Positions 1 to 10,690 of a stretch of 27,500 nucleotides of DNA are shown here, in pieces. The number at the start of each line of letters is the position of its first letter. Position 1 is the first letter of the stretch. Under the pieces are notes generated by a model. The model was not told the origin of the DNA. It was given only the letters and a program-made list of their open reading frames with translations, and made no database searches. This DNA is from Actinidia chinensis (lineage: Eukaryota > Streptophyta > Magnoliopsida > Ericales > Actinidiaceae), in contig VIGQ01002092.1 of NCBI GenBank assembly GCA_009663005.1, positions 17,501-45,000 on the forward strand. Direction: 5' to 3'. The translations under genes were made by a program, and so were the position numbers.

Positions 1-262
1 GGGGCACACACCTTTTACATGTACGCTCAAAAATTAAGGACACATACCACCCATCGCATGTCCCACCAGGTTCTTGAACCCCATACTTATCCTTTAAGGG
101 TGAATTTTCTTTACCATTACGGGAAAAGTAGGCAATTTTCTTGATCAAATTGGTACTGAGGCTCCAGTTGGTCTGAAAGGATTTGACATAATTAATAGTC
201 CATGAAATATCTTAATTTAGCTAGTATAGATTTATATATGGTTTCAACATGAGTTTAAAGTT
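1..262. other. Spacer left of the foldback element
   Basis: I see no coding potential, RNA gene or recognisable repeat in this A+T-rich stretch. Its last nine bases (254-262) form the left copy of the target-site duplication of the element that follows. Confidence 0.6.
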
Positions 263-387
263 GGGTGAAATTACACTGACCACCCTGAGATGTTGGGTTA
301 ATACACAAACATCCCCTGACGTTTGAGAAATGATAGTGATATCCCCTGAGTTGAAAACTTGTAACAGATTCTCCCCATTTTAAAATT

Positions 388-1014
388 ATACCTACCACCA
401 CTAGAGTTCCGGGTTAATACCAACAAAGACAGGTGGAGCGTAATCGTCCCTTTAACAAATTGACTTGTCAATCTCCATGATCTTTAGTTGACATCGTTGA
501 TTGGAATTCTATATGCCCTTCTTTTTGACAAGTTACTATATACCTCCACAAGTAATGGTTGACATTGAATACCGTAAAAGTGAATCATATTGACCCATTA
601 ACTATTTTAAGATTGTATCATTGTTACAAACACACTATTTTATGGGGGGGTGGTTAGTAATCTGTTTGAAATAATTATGGAACTCGATCACATTTGTTGT
701 GCTTAAATTAAGGATAACTTACACTGACCTCCCTTGAGATTCGGGGTTAATACACAAAGCACATTTGACGTTAATCGTCCCATTAACAAAAATGGACTGG
801 CAATCCATGACTAGTTGAATAGTGATGGATGTCATTATGGCCTCTTTTGACAAGTAACTATATAACCCCACAAGAATGTTGCTTGGAATGACCAAAAAGT
901 GAATCATATTGGACCTTAACTATTAATTGTATCATTACAAAATATTTTTGGTATAATCTGTTTGAAATATTGATGGAAATGATCACATGTTGTTGTGCTT
1001 AAATTAAAGGTAAA
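388..1014. repeat. Tandem duplication of about 300-330 bp inside the foldback element
   Basis: Two successive copies (about 388-717 and 718-1014) share the same order of blocks: the 'gttaatac' motif, 'taatcgtccc', 'aatccatga', 'tttgacaagt', a 'ccacaag' block, 'gtgaatcatattg', and a shared end with 'atctgtttgaaat' and 'gttgtgcttaaatta'. A third partial start follows from 1015. Only the left half of the palindrome carries the extra copy, which makes the element asymmetric. Confidence 0.7.
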
Positions 1015-1295
1015 GTACATGACCTCCCTTGAGATTCGGGGTTAATACACAAAGTAGCCATGACATTTGAGAAATTACAATGACTCCCCTGAGATTTGGA
1101 ACTTGTAATAGATTCTCCTCTTGTACGATATATCACTGACCACCCCTGAGGTTATGGGTTAATACACAAAGCACCCTTGACAAAGTTACTTCTTTTTTTC
1201 TTTTTTACAAAGGATGTTGATTTGATATCAGGTGCTTTGTGTATTAACCCGGAATCTCAAGGGTGGTCATGTAAAATGGGAGAATCTGTTACAAG

Positions 1296-1326
<31 letters not shown>

Positions 1327-1400
1327 CTCAAACGTCAGGGGGTACTTTGTGTATTAACCCGAACCTCAGGGGAGGTCAGTGTATTTCACCCTAAATTAAA
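999..1400. repeat. Inner nested palindrome of the foldback element
   Basis: Arms of about 190 bp (999-1189 and 1218-1400) are reverse complements with a short T-rich spacer around 1190-1217. Both arms end in an 'aaattaa' flank followed by the same 'cactgacctcccctgag' type terminus as the outer element. This looks like a shorter copy nested in, or produced by rearrangement of, the outer one. Confidence 0.65.
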
Positions 1401-1700
1401 TGCCTTTATGTCTAAAATATTATTATTTTTTGGTAATTCAATCAACATTCGTGTGGAGTATATAACAACTTTATCAAAAAGAATGGCATATATGGTATTC
1501 CAACCACTATTCAGCTGACGTCAGCCATGCTTTGAGTATTAACTCGGAACTTTAGAGGTGGTTAGTGTAAAATAGGAAGAATCTGTTACATGTTTCAAAC
1601 TTCAGGGATGTCACTATCTTCCAAAGTTCAGGGGGGGCTTGTGTATTAACCTGGAACAGCAGGGGTGGACAGGATCAGTGTAATTTCCCCCTTTTAAGTT

Positions 1701-2199
1701 TTATTACGATGAAATTTGAAATGACTTTGAAAATCTTCTTAAGGATTTATAGCTCTACAAGAACTACATGCTAATTCCTACTCAAATCCCGTTTTACTCT
1801 AATTTCCACAAGCATCAGTGTAAATCTCTATTATTTTTAAAACTACCCACTAAATCCACTTATTTGAAATTCACGGATCCAAAGGGAGCTCTAAATGGAA
1901 TGCGATGGAAAGCAACACGCTATGAAAAATGCAATGACAATACTAAGGCACAATAAACAATCCGGGAATATCTACAAACCACAATATGAGTGATGCTATC
2001 AACTTGACATTATTAAACATGTTAATCTACTCCTTGGGGTGATGGAATGCCAATAAAAAGTAACTCAAAAACCCCTGACTAAGAATTGAGCGCGCAGAGT
2101 ACAAGAAGAAATGGGGTAAATAGTCACAACTCTAACATACCTCCGATGTTATTTGCTAAAGGTGATTCAAAAATTCGAAAAGCGACGAGTTTTTAGGTT
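1701..2199. other. Spacer without recognised features
   Basis: A 62-codon open frame at 1768-1956 has no recognisable motif and is within what chance gives. No repeat or RNA gene was recognised. Confidence 0.5.
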
Positions 2200-2574
2200 G
2201 TGAGTGAGGATGGAGGGGAACCAAGTCGAATGGGCTTTAACAGCTCAGTCACAGACAGCATCAGGAATAGTAGAGGTGCACAAGTGGGCCGGATAGTCAA
2301 CAACGACCCGCGTCGCCGGCCATTATGTAGGGTCCGGATAAGCCCGGAGACGCCCAAGTTACTTATCGGGCCGGGTGGGCAGCCATTCACGAAGCCAGCC
2401 GTGCGAGTGACCATTAACCACGCCCGTTCAGCCGTCTTAATAGACGGATATCCAGCTATTAGCTTAGCTCATCGAGCCTTGTTAATCCAAAAAAAAGATA
2501 CCTCGAAGGATGAACTCAAAACCTCACCCCTTTACGCGCCATGCACCAAACTCTGGATCCACGGTTATCATTGA
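2200..2574 (+). other. Unrecognised 124-codon ORF in a G+C-richer patch
   Basis: An ATG-initiated frame runs 124 codons to a stop at 2574. The product is basic, with no transmembrane stretch, signal peptide or catalytic motif that I can name. The patch is clearly richer in G+C than its surroundings, which itself lengthens chance open frames, and the opposite strand is also open over 2193-2414. It may be a fragment of an unidentified transposable element or of a degraded gene. I do not assign a function, and a chance ORF is the default reading. Confidence 0.2.
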
Positions 2575-2611
2575 ATTTATTATAATATTTTTTTAGTATT
2601 TATAAAACATT

Positions 2612-2810
2612 TAATTTGGGGGCATAGAACTAAAAAAAATTGTTTTAGCGAGATTTTACTCGCAAGCCTGACGCCTACAACCAAAACACTGGACCAAACA
2701 AAAAACAATTCATTCATATATCGAAATGCGTTTTTATTATTCACACTAATTTGGGTGCCTGAACTAAAAAAAGTTGATTTTAGTGAGAGATTCAACGCGA
2801 AATATGCCAG
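2612..2810. repeat. Two-copy direct repeat, spacing about 137 bp
   Basis: A block of about 55 bp starting 'aatttggg' and containing 'gaactaaaaaaa', 'ttgttttag/ttgattttag' and 'cgagattttactcgc/gagagattcaacgcg' occurs at about 2612-2666 and again at 2749-2803. The copies have diverged moderately. The origin is unknown. Confidence 0.55.
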
Positions 2811-2894
2811 TACAAGGACTGATGTTAAATCAAAGCAGAACTATATTATTATATAATTCTACGAAATGGAAACTTCAACCAACGCACGACTTCC

Positions 2895-2952
2895 GCCACC
2901 CTTTCGAACCTTATACTTTCAATAGTAGCGGACGAGGTTAAGCCACTTGGAG
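2895..2952 (-). other. Possible tRNA-derived SINE promoter (A and B boxes)
   Basis: On the - strand an A-box-like AAGTGGCTTAACC (complement of 2936-2948) is followed by a B-box-like GGTTCGAAAGG (complement of 2900-2910). The whole promoter spans about 49 bases, a normal separation for RNA polymerase III internal promoters. The B box departs from the consensus in its last two bases. I could not define the SINE ends or a tail, and no cloverleaf could be built, so this is a weak candidate rather than a tRNA gene. Confidence 0.28.
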
Positions 2953-2999
2953 TGGTTGAATGTAATATCTACTTTCGTAGGCAAATCACTAGTTTTCAT

Positions 3000-4093
3000 T
3001 ATGCACTGAACTTTTTAAATATTAGATACAGATTTTTTAAGGTTTTCGAACGGATACTGGAAAAAAAAAATTAAATATTTGACATGGTAAGAAAAACCAC
3101 ACAAGAAATTTCCGATACTCTATCATGAAAGTGATCTCCAAAACCCTCTGGCATCCACTATGGCATCGAAGGCAACTTTTAGTGCAAATAATCAACAAGG
3201 AACTAGCGGAGAAGCTCGTTGAGCTCGAAAACCTGGAGTGCCAAATGGTGTGAAAGAGTGGGGATGAGTCAAATCCGAATTCAACACGAGATTAAAAAGA
3301 TAAGTATGTTTAGTACCTTTCAACAACATGGATTGTTGAACGTTGAAGATACCAAAGACATTAATTAGTGGATTTTTTTGTCTTCACATGTACTTGGTAA
3401 TAAAAAAATAGAATCATGCAATTAATGATGGTCAATGGGTGCAACCTCGGTGGGATTGTTGTACTAAACTATAGTGATGAAATCTCTTAAGCTTTTCAAT
3501 TTTTAGCTATTGATTTTTTAATTTTACAATCATGTATTTGAAAATTATTATAATAAATAAATAAAATTAATCTCTTTAAACTTTAGTTTTTTTATTTGTA
3601 TTCAATTCTATAATTTATGTCAGGAGAAAATAAATATTGGTTTGTAAAATACTAAAATTAATTTGAACTATTATTATTACAAAAATAAAAATATTATCAT
3701 TAAATGTGATATAAATATGTGGCATGGTCGTTAAAAAAAAAAAAAGTGGGCCGGCAGTCCAGGGATCGGGACATCTTTTTTATTGTAGCACCCGTCCGGA
3801 TCCTGTCGTGGACAGGCTACTTTTTTCTTTTTGTTGGACTGAAAAGGAAATATGGTTAAGGCTAGCCGAGTTGTATGTAGTGTTCTAGTTCAGCCCGATT
3901 TGTTACTGGTAAGCGGTCTGACTCGCTGACCTTTTGTGGCCGGCAAGCTCGCCTGTAGCTGATCGAGATTACAGCCCGAACCGTCCGTTGGGCACCTAAT
4001 CAGAGAGTAGTCTCTACTTCTCCTTCTCCCTCTCCCCTATCACATCTATACCTTTCCCTATTTATCTATTTATTATATAGTAATGACCGCTGC
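3000..4093. other. Spacer: A+T-rich stretch, then a G+C-rich patch
   Basis: Positions 3500-3730 are very A+T-rich with no coding potential. A run of 13 A at about 3733-3745 marks an abrupt change to a G+C-richer patch (about 3746-4030). This patch contains a small hairpin, CCTGTC-GTG-GACAGG (about 3800-3815), and a pyrimidine-rich stretch near 4015-4065. The A run beside a compositional switch could be the end of a retroposed insert, but no ends or target duplication could be shown. Confidence 0.35.
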
Positions 4094-6350
4094 TGTAACA
4101 CCGTGATCCGTAAATTTCGTAAATGTATAGATTATGACATGTATGCTACGTAAACAAGTGTAGAGATTAAGAGTCAAAAACAGCCTAAACCTTAATTGGA
4201 ATAAAATTAAGACTTAATTAATTACTAAGATGTCCTATTTTATTTTAGAATCTAAGGAGCCAAAGTAACTAATTGGGCGTCGTAAGGTTACACAAAGAAG
4301 CCAGGGAGTGGGCACATGGGCTAAAAAACCCATGTGTTTCTTCCAACTACACCAACACACCCACACACCAAAAACAAATCACTTAGAGAGAGAGAGAGGA
4401 AAAGGGGGAAAAAAGAGCGAAGATGAGAAGAAGGAAGGCGAGAAAGAAGACGAGAGAGGAGAAAAAGGGGACAAAAGAGAGTGAGAGAACTCAAAAAAAC
4501 CAAGCATTGAAGGACTTCATCAAGCTCCACAAAAGAGGTAAAAAATTCATCATAGGTATGTATGTGTACATGTGTATGTATAATTTAAGGATCTTTGGAG
4601 TTTTACCTTAAATACCTTGAGGGAGTCTTAGAGTAGTGTGAGGGGACTCATGAGTCCAAATTGATCAATCCATAGAGTTGAAGTCTCCCACCTGAAAAGA
4701 AATTGAAGGTGGGATTAGGCAAATCCCCAATTTCATGAGTTTAAGTTTTTGAAAGTTAATCTTACATCCTTGGATTCATGGTTATGTCCTCTCTACTTGA
4801 GTTATGTATCCCTTTAGTGGGTCTTTGAATCATGAAACTTGATGAAGATGGTTGAAAGTGAGTGAAGAAGCTGAATGAATTCGAACAAGAAATCGTTGGG
4901 GGCCGTTCCCAACGCCCCGTGGAAGCGTTCCACCGTAAGGGCCTGTGGTTAAAAAGTTAGTCTCGGTTAAATTTCAACGGGCCACGTTGGAAGCGTTCCA
5001 CGTCAAGCCATTTCTAACGCCGTTGGAAGCGTTTCAACGCCCCGTTGGAAGGGAGTCCACGCCTGAACCTAATTTGCCTATGATAGGAAAATTTTAACTA
5101 CAAATTTTGGGGGTTGTCTATATATGGTCCCCCCCTGGATAAAGGAACCTTTAGCATGACTGGTCAACTTAAGGTCTGCCAAATCATGGGGGGAGGTGTG
5201 GTATCGTCTTTAGGCGAAGCTTTTATTGAGAAGGGAGATTTAGTCGGATGGAAGTCCACATTAGCTTAAAATCGTTTGATTGAGTTTAGTATCGATCTCT
5301 TATATTGCCGGTTAGTACTAATATTAGGAAATGCCGTGTTTGGCGGGAACACTAACCAGGGAATCGAGGTGACTAACACGGATCACACCATGAACCAAAA
5401 ACCATGTACTTTAAACACAGCTTTCAATAAGTTTGATGCCTATTAATGATTTTTTATTGCTTTCAATGCTCAACGACTATGTTCCAAAAAATGCCTGGTC
5501 TTTAGTATAATCTGTTAGTACGGAAGAAATGACAACACATGGATGTTGATGGCAAACGAAAGGATAGTTCAAAGATATGCATGTGGAACTCGGGGTCCTT
5601 CCTGTCGGTGGGACTCCTAATATAACTAATGAGTCAATAGAAGGTAAATGAGGGACGGAAATAAACACGCCTACACACGGGATATCTCGGCCAAAAGCAG
5701 CCACCCCCGACCTAGAGGCCAGGTAGTCATGTAATTCCCCCCCCCGATTTAAGCGTGGTTACGTTTGTCTGATTATGTTATGTATGTTGATGAAAGATAA
5801 ACAACCCGTTGGATGCCATGGTATGAAGAATAAGTTACGAACGACTTCAAGAGACTGCGTTATGTTATGCTCACGGTTTTACACATGTATGATGTATGTA
5901 TATATGAAATGATCCATGTATTTTACGTTCATGCATCTGCTGTTATTCCCCAAGCTTTTCGCTTACGGTTTTCAAAAAACCCTTTTTTAGGAAGCCAAAC
6001 GTGAAGAAACTATAGGACGAGGTTTGAAGCACAAAATTGCAGTTGTGATAGCCAAAGTTGTAGTAGTTTGTGGGCTCGACTCGATTTATGTCTTGAAGTT
6101 ATGTCTAATTTCAGTTTAGCCTGGGAGAATGATTGTAAGTCAAAAACTTAGACTAACCAACTCTTATGGTTTTTTCAACGGTATGGACGTGACTTATTTA
6201 TATTTAGTTATGAAGATTGGAACAAAAAAAAAAATTATTATGGCAATTATTGAATGAGAATGCAAGGTTCAAGGTCATTAGCCTTGGAGGGGCAACGTCG
6301 GCCATCACGTGGCCCATGATCTGCATAGGCGGGTTGCGGGGCGTGGGGCG
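4094..6350 (+). repeat. 5' LTR of the Tekay-like element
   Basis: It begins TGTAACACC and matches 11467-13717 along its length. Shared landmarks include the GA-rich block near 4385-4500, the 'catgtgttt' plus 'acaccaaacacaccc' block, the CCAACGCCCCGTTGG array, the 'gaataagttacgaacgac' block and the terminal 'gcataggcgggttgcgggcgtg'. The expected ACA terminus is replaced here by G-rich sequence, so the exact end (6346-6353) is uncertain. A TATA-like 'tctatatatgg' lies at about 5117-5127, but its counterpart in the 3' LTR is altered, so I do not call it as the promoter. Confidence 0.88.
4905..5066. repeat. Palindromic 'CAACGCCCCGTTGGAAGCGTT' array in the 5' LTR
   Basis: Four or five imperfect units built from 'ccaacgccccgttgg' and 'aagcgttccaacg' are clustered here. 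Each core is itself an inverted repeat (CCAACG...CGTTGG). The cluster is CpG-rich against an A+T-rich LTR. The same array lies at the equivalent place in the 3' LTR, so it belongs to the element and predates the insertion. Confidence 0.7.
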
Positions 6351-6385
6351 TTACCGGGTTGAGACTCAGCGCACAAGGTAATAGG

Positions 6386-6404
6386 TTATACGTACCCAGA
6401 GCTT
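6386..6404 (+). promoter_or_regulatory. Primer-binding site of the Tekay-like element
   Basis: 'ttatacgtacccagagctta' resembles the plant initiator-Met tRNA primer site (TGGTATCAGAGC) with several changes. It is followed by a 'taggtttccaccctacgatc' leader typical of this lineage. About 35 bases of unexpected sequence separate it from the end of the LTR homology, where two or three would be normal. Confidence 0.5.
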
Positions 6405-6609
6405 ATAGGTTTCCACCCTACGATCGAGTCACGCTAGGCTAGGCGTTACGATGGATTGTGATGTACGCTATAGTTATGTATACTAAGCTATACTAGGAGA
6501 TGTAAATATGGGCTAAAATTATGAGATATGCCTAATGTTTGATTATGTTTGTGAAGTTATGCTGCATAGAGAGGACGGGTTGTAGAAGGGCAGCAGAGCA
6601 CGAAGATCG

Positions 6610-7560
6610 AGTTGATCGATAGAGAGGATTTTAGAGGAAATCCTCAATAGGGTCCATGAGGTTCATTAATAACAATAACAGGACAATGCACCGCACAACC
6701 GGCAATGCCAATACCAGGAGGCGGAGCGATGCAAATTACCACAATTTTGTAAACAATTCCAGCAAGCTAGGCCTCCAACTTTTTATGGAACTGCCGAATC
6801 CCATTGGCTGCAGAGTCTGGCTCTGGGAATCGAGAGGGTGTTCGAAGTTCTGCCAGCCCGAATAGAACAAAAAGTGATTTTTACACGTTCCTTTGAGGAG
6901 CCGCTTTGCTTGATTTGGTTGGCAATTGGAAAGAAGCCATTAGAACCATTGTGCTAGCGCCAGATTCCTAGAAGTAGTTGACGAGGAGTATTTCCTAAGA
7001 TGGACGAGATAAAAAGTTCACGACTTTTTGAATCTGAAACAAGGAAACATGATCGTAGTGGAGTAGTACAAAGTCAAGTTTTGGAGACTATATCACGTAG
7101 CCCTCACATAGTGTCAACAGAATATAGTTAAGGACGAGAAGATTCGAAGAGGATTACGGATGGAATATTCAAGAACAAAGTAGCGATATGCGTTTACACA
7201 CTCAGCAGAAAGTTCTCAGCAGGGCCCTCCTAATGCTGAAAAAGCCTTGAATGACTGTCTCAATTCTGCGAAAATCGAAAGAAGAGGATTGGAGGGAGAA
7301 GTATGAACAAAGGACAAAGTTCGAACGATAACGTTAGGATCAGTCAAGTGGGACGTCATCAGCAGCCAAGAAATGTTATCAGTCAAGGAAGTAGAAAGTA
7401 GTGGGTGTTCCAAGGGAGTTGCCGACAGCCCGATATGTAAGAAAAAGCACCGGAGGAGGTCGTATGGGAACTAAGAGCATGTTATGGGTGTGGCTAAGAA
7501 GGACACAAGGATTAGAGATTTGCCCAACAAGGAATTAGAATTCAAGGAGTTAGGACTTGG
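6610..7560 (+). pseudogene. gag: gag (capsid/nucleocapsid) remnant, Tekay-like
   Basis: The retrotransposon gag capsid signature can be read across frames: an 'RPPTFYGT' type motif near 6770-6795 followed by a 'WLWGIERVFEVL' type motif near 6819-6855. A nucleocapsid zinc knuckle of the C-x2-C-x4-H-x4-C kind lies near 7476-7525, where 'CYGCG' and 'EGHK' are readable but the final part is out of frame. The product would assemble the particle that packages element RNA. A 69-codon frame at 6656-6865 is a fragment of this gene in a shifted frame. The start codon cannot be fixed and no single frame covers the gene. Confidence 0.75.
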
Positions 7561-7589
7561 CATCTATTCAGTCCAGCAGCCTCCAACTG

Positions 7590-8285
7590 ATGAAAAGGAG
7601 CATAATAGCACGACACGGTCGAGCTTTTGCACTTATGCCAGGAAAATACCCTAACTACCACATCAGTTGTGTCAGGTATACTTCCATCTGTGGTCAACCT
7701 GCACACGTTTCGTAGGGATTTTTTTCAGGTTCCACGCATCATTTTTATATCAAAGTTTTGAGTTATTATTGCTTACCTCTCCAGTAACTCTGAAAACGAA
7801 TTATCAGTGTAATTGCCCCCCCCCCCTTACGGGACCAATGTTATGTGATAGTAGTCTACATTCATGTGAGATAGTTTTGTCAATGGATGTACATGTATGT
7901 TGATCTTATACCCTTTAGGAGATGCATGTTTTGACGTCATCTAGGGATGATTGGGTTGTTTCCTACCGTGCACTCATCGATTGCAATTGCAAGCTTAAGC
8001 GAAGTAGTAGTTTGCATTCGTTTGCTCATTCAAGATAATCTTTGAAGAGTAGGTGTGTCCCTCCTCCCTACCTATTTTCTTAGAAAGCGAGTCGCTAATT
8101 CGGAAGGGAAATCAAGATTCTTATGTAGTGTTATCGATTACGCATGTTCCCACCTCGTTAGAAGAGATCCACGTTGCCGGGATTTCTTGATGTTTTCCCA
8201 ATGAATACATGGTTCTTAGTGGACCGAGAGATGATTGAGGTTCTTATAGATCTGAGCCCGGGGGGGTAGGTATTAGACCATTTCG
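7590..8285 (+). pseudogene. Aspartic protease remnant, Tekay-like
   Basis: This region sits between gag and RT and shows the retropepsin layout. A 'GSTHHF' stretch at about 7727-7745 corresponds to the active-site D-S-G-x-T-H motif. The Asp codon GAT (7717) is separated from the following Ser-Gly codons by an expanded T run, which shifts the frame inside the active site. Further on, a 'DWVVSYRALIDC' stretch near 7950-7985 corresponds to the conserved 'GMDWL' segment of the family. The protease would cut the Gag-Pol precursor. The 78-codon frame at 7667-7903 runs through this area out of register. Confidence 0.65.
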
Positions 8286-8287
8286 AA

Positions 8288-8935
8288 AGGCCCCCTATCG
8301 CATGTCGCCTTTAGAGTTATAAAGAATTGAAGGGTAAACTCCAAGATCTATTGGAGAAAGGGAAAATTTATTCGTCCGAGCGTTCACCTTGGGGCGCTCC
8401 AGTTATTGTTTACGGAAAGGAAAAGGACTGGAACAATGAGAAACAATGAGATTATGTATTACTTACCGAGACTGAATAAGGTTACAATTAAGAATAAGTA
8501 CCCTTTGACAGGGTAGATGACTTGTTGATCCGCTTCAAGGTGGCCCAAGTGTTCTCAAAGATTGATTGGATTGAGGGTTTATCACCACTGAAGGTCAGAA
8601 AATAGTGCTATAGGCAGACATCTTTCACAACTAGAATATGGGCCATTATGAGTTTCTTTCATGCCATTTGGAGTACTAATGCCGCCAGCCGCAATGCATG
8701 GATTGATGAACGGGGTATTCGATCCTTGTTTGAGAGTTTGTTATAATGTTTATTGATGATATCTTGGTTGTGTTGTATTCTAAAAGTTTTGCAGAACATG
8801 AGCAACACTGAGATGGTTTTGCAAATCTTGCGGAATAGAAGATTGTATGCAAATTGACAGAAGTGTGAGTTTGGCTATCAAGTGTGACGTTTCTAGGGCA
8901 CACATCAGGGGGATGGAGTGTCGGGGTGGGTTTGG
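8288..8935 (+). pseudogene. Reverse transcriptase remnant, Tekay-like
   Basis: Conserved RT blocks occur in order. 'PYRMSPLEL' lies at about 8295-8325 and 'LNKVTIKNKYPL' at about 8474-8507. 'FMPFG' follows at about 8660. The catalytic box is 'IMFIDDIL', with its two Asp codons intact at 8755-8760. The enzyme would copy the element RNA into DNA. Frameshifts occur between nearly all blocks, and the Y/F-x-D-D to C-terminal 'thumb' area (8780-8930) breaks up into short frames. The family assignment is solid despite this. Confidence 0.87.
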
Positions 8936-9059
8936 TTATGTTGGATCCTCATAAAGTCGAAGCCATTGTGAATTAGCCGAGGCCACCGAATATGACAGAA
9001 GTTAGGAGTTCATAGGTTTAGCTGGATATACCGGAGATTTGTGAAAGTTTTTCTAAGAT

Positions 9060-9370
9060 TGCAACGCTTTTGACCCAGCTTACGCGGAAGAACGTTCCTT
9101 CGAATGGAATGAGAAGCGAGAGAAGAGCTTTCAAAGTATGAAGAAACGATTAGTATTCGCGCGCGATGTTAACTTTGCCCTCGGGACAGATGGTTTTGCA
9201 ATCTATAGTGACGCTTCGCAGCGAGGAATGGGATGCGTATTGATGACAAACGGAAAAGTGATTGCCTATGCCTCAAGGACAATTGAGACCCCGATGAGAA
9301 GAATTTACGACCATGATTTAGAATTAGCCGCCAGTAGGTTTTTGCTTGAAGATTGGCGTCATCATTGACG
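9060..9370 (+). pseudogene. RNase H domain, Tekay-like
   Basis: This is the best-preserved coding segment of the element. A continuous frame from 9138 to 9365 contains 'FAIYSDASQRGMGCVLM' and 'GKVIAYASR', followed by 'HDLELAA'. These are the classical Ty3/gypsy RNase H signatures, including the Asp of 'SDAS' and the Glu of 'LELAA'. The domain degrades the RNA strand during reverse transcription. The frame ends in a stop soon after 'EDWRHH', where functional relatives continue into the connection to integrase. Confidence 0.88.
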
Positions 9371-9479
9371 GAAGTCACATGATGAAGTTTCACTGACAAC
9401 AAGGCTAAGTACCTGTTTACTCAAAAGAGAACGATATGAGACAACGTAGCATGGTTTGAGTTGTAAAAGACTACGACAT

Positions 9480-10690
9480 TCTTATTCTAGTATTTCTACT
9501 GGGAAAAGCTACTGTTGTGCTGCGCTTTAAGCCCGAAAAAAATTGACAGTCAATCTAGCATGCCTAGTTACGTCGCAAACACCCTTGTTCGTTGAGCTAG
9601 AGAGAGCAAAGATCGACAGTAGTTCACCCGACACCAATACGTGTCTTACACCATGATCGCTCAACGCTTGATGGAAATTGTAAAGCACCCGGCAACCAGA
9701 AGATCCGGACTTGTGGAAAGTTTTAAGATGATTGTTATGTGAATCCAAAACACCAGGTTTTACATTACAAGATAGAGCAGTGAGGTTAAAGCCGCTATGA
9801 GGTTCCAAACATACCAGAAGTAAAAGATCGGAGTTTGGAGTGCAAGCAGTAATACCAAGTTACAATACATCCGGGGAGGCACGAAGATGTATAGAGAATA
9901 TGAAGGAAATATTGGTGGCCATAGAATGAAAAATAGAAATAGCAAAATTTTGTGGTCACATGTTGTACATGTCAACAAGTAAGGCAGAACATCAAAGGCC
10001 AGGTAGGAATTATTGCAATCGTACCCAACCGAAATGGAAATGCGGAGAACATCACGATGGGGATTTTGTAGGTGGTTACCGACCTCCCAAGAGGTTGTAA
10101 TGCCATTTGGGGTTATTTGTAAAAACTGCCTCACTAGTCGCACATTTTTGCCAGCGCAAGGAACACATATTCATTGCGAAGTACGGAACTTTACTAAACG
10201 AGATTATTCCACTTCAAACGGAATGCCAGTTTAAATCTTTCGGATCAAAGATCGAGGGGATTTACGTCTATAGTTCTGGACAAAGCTTGCAACGAGTACT
10301 AAGCACTGAAGACTGAAGTTTTAGCACCGCTTTTTTCCCGTCCAACAGACGGAACGGGGGGGACAATCGGAAAAGGCAACTATTTCCATGACTTAGAAGG
10401 ACAAATGCTACGGCTATGTGTACCGATTTCCACGAAAATTGAAAATGCCTTACTGCTTGTAGAATTTGCTACAACAACAGTTCCACACGAGACATTGGAA
10501 TAGCACCGTACAAAGAACTCTATGGAGGAAATGTAGGTCGCCTGTTTGTGGAGGAAGTTGGAGAATGACAAATGTTAGGACCAAGATTGTTTCAAACTGA
10601 CGACTGATAAGATCAAGGTATTCAACAGAGACTCAAACTGCATAGAGTCCGCACAAGAGTTATGGCAGAATGCTCCCCGGGAGACGAGAC
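9480..10690 (+). pseudogene. Integrase remnant (zinc and catalytic core), Tekay-like
   Basis: The zinc-binding Cys pair with 'CQQV' and 'AEHQRP' is readable around 9966-10003 with one base missing. The first catalytic Asp region, related to 'MDFVGG', lies near 10058-10075 with one extra G. A 'KYGTLLNEI' block follows near 10177-10205. The region of the second Asp lies near 10243-10265, and the segment leading to the catalytic Glu ('STAFFP', 'GQSEKA') near 10322-10375. The open frames at 10013-10234 and 10107-10316 are two registers of the same domain. The enzyme would insert the cDNA into the chromosome. Confidence 0.8.

Larger units (their letters stand above)
263..1691. mobile_element. Long-arm foldback element, probably non-autonomous Mutator-like (MULE) type
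   Basis: The ends are inverted copies: the left begins GGGTGAAATTACACTGA at 263 and the right ends TCAGTGTAATTTCCCCC at 1691. The inverted similarity continues for roughly 260-310 bp, so 263-575 matches the complement of 1436-1691, including the internal stretch near 505-575. The flanking 9-mers TTTAAAGTT (254-262) and TTTTAAGTT (1692-1700) differ at one base. This is the target-duplication length made by Mutator-type transposases. A motif linking a 'ttaatacacaaag' core with 'aacttgtaacagattctcc' recurs many times in both orientations. There is no transposase ORF, so the element would need help from elsewhere to move. The superfamily call is inferred from target-site length and long inverted arms; the inverted structure itself is directly visible. 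Confidence 0.72.

Noticed and set aside
4321..4611. Open frames on both strands in the GA-rich part of the 5' LTR
   Set aside because: They are compositional: the GA-rich strand gives Lys/Arg/Glu strings and its complement Leu/Ser/Pro strings; the 3' LTR copy does not keep either frame.
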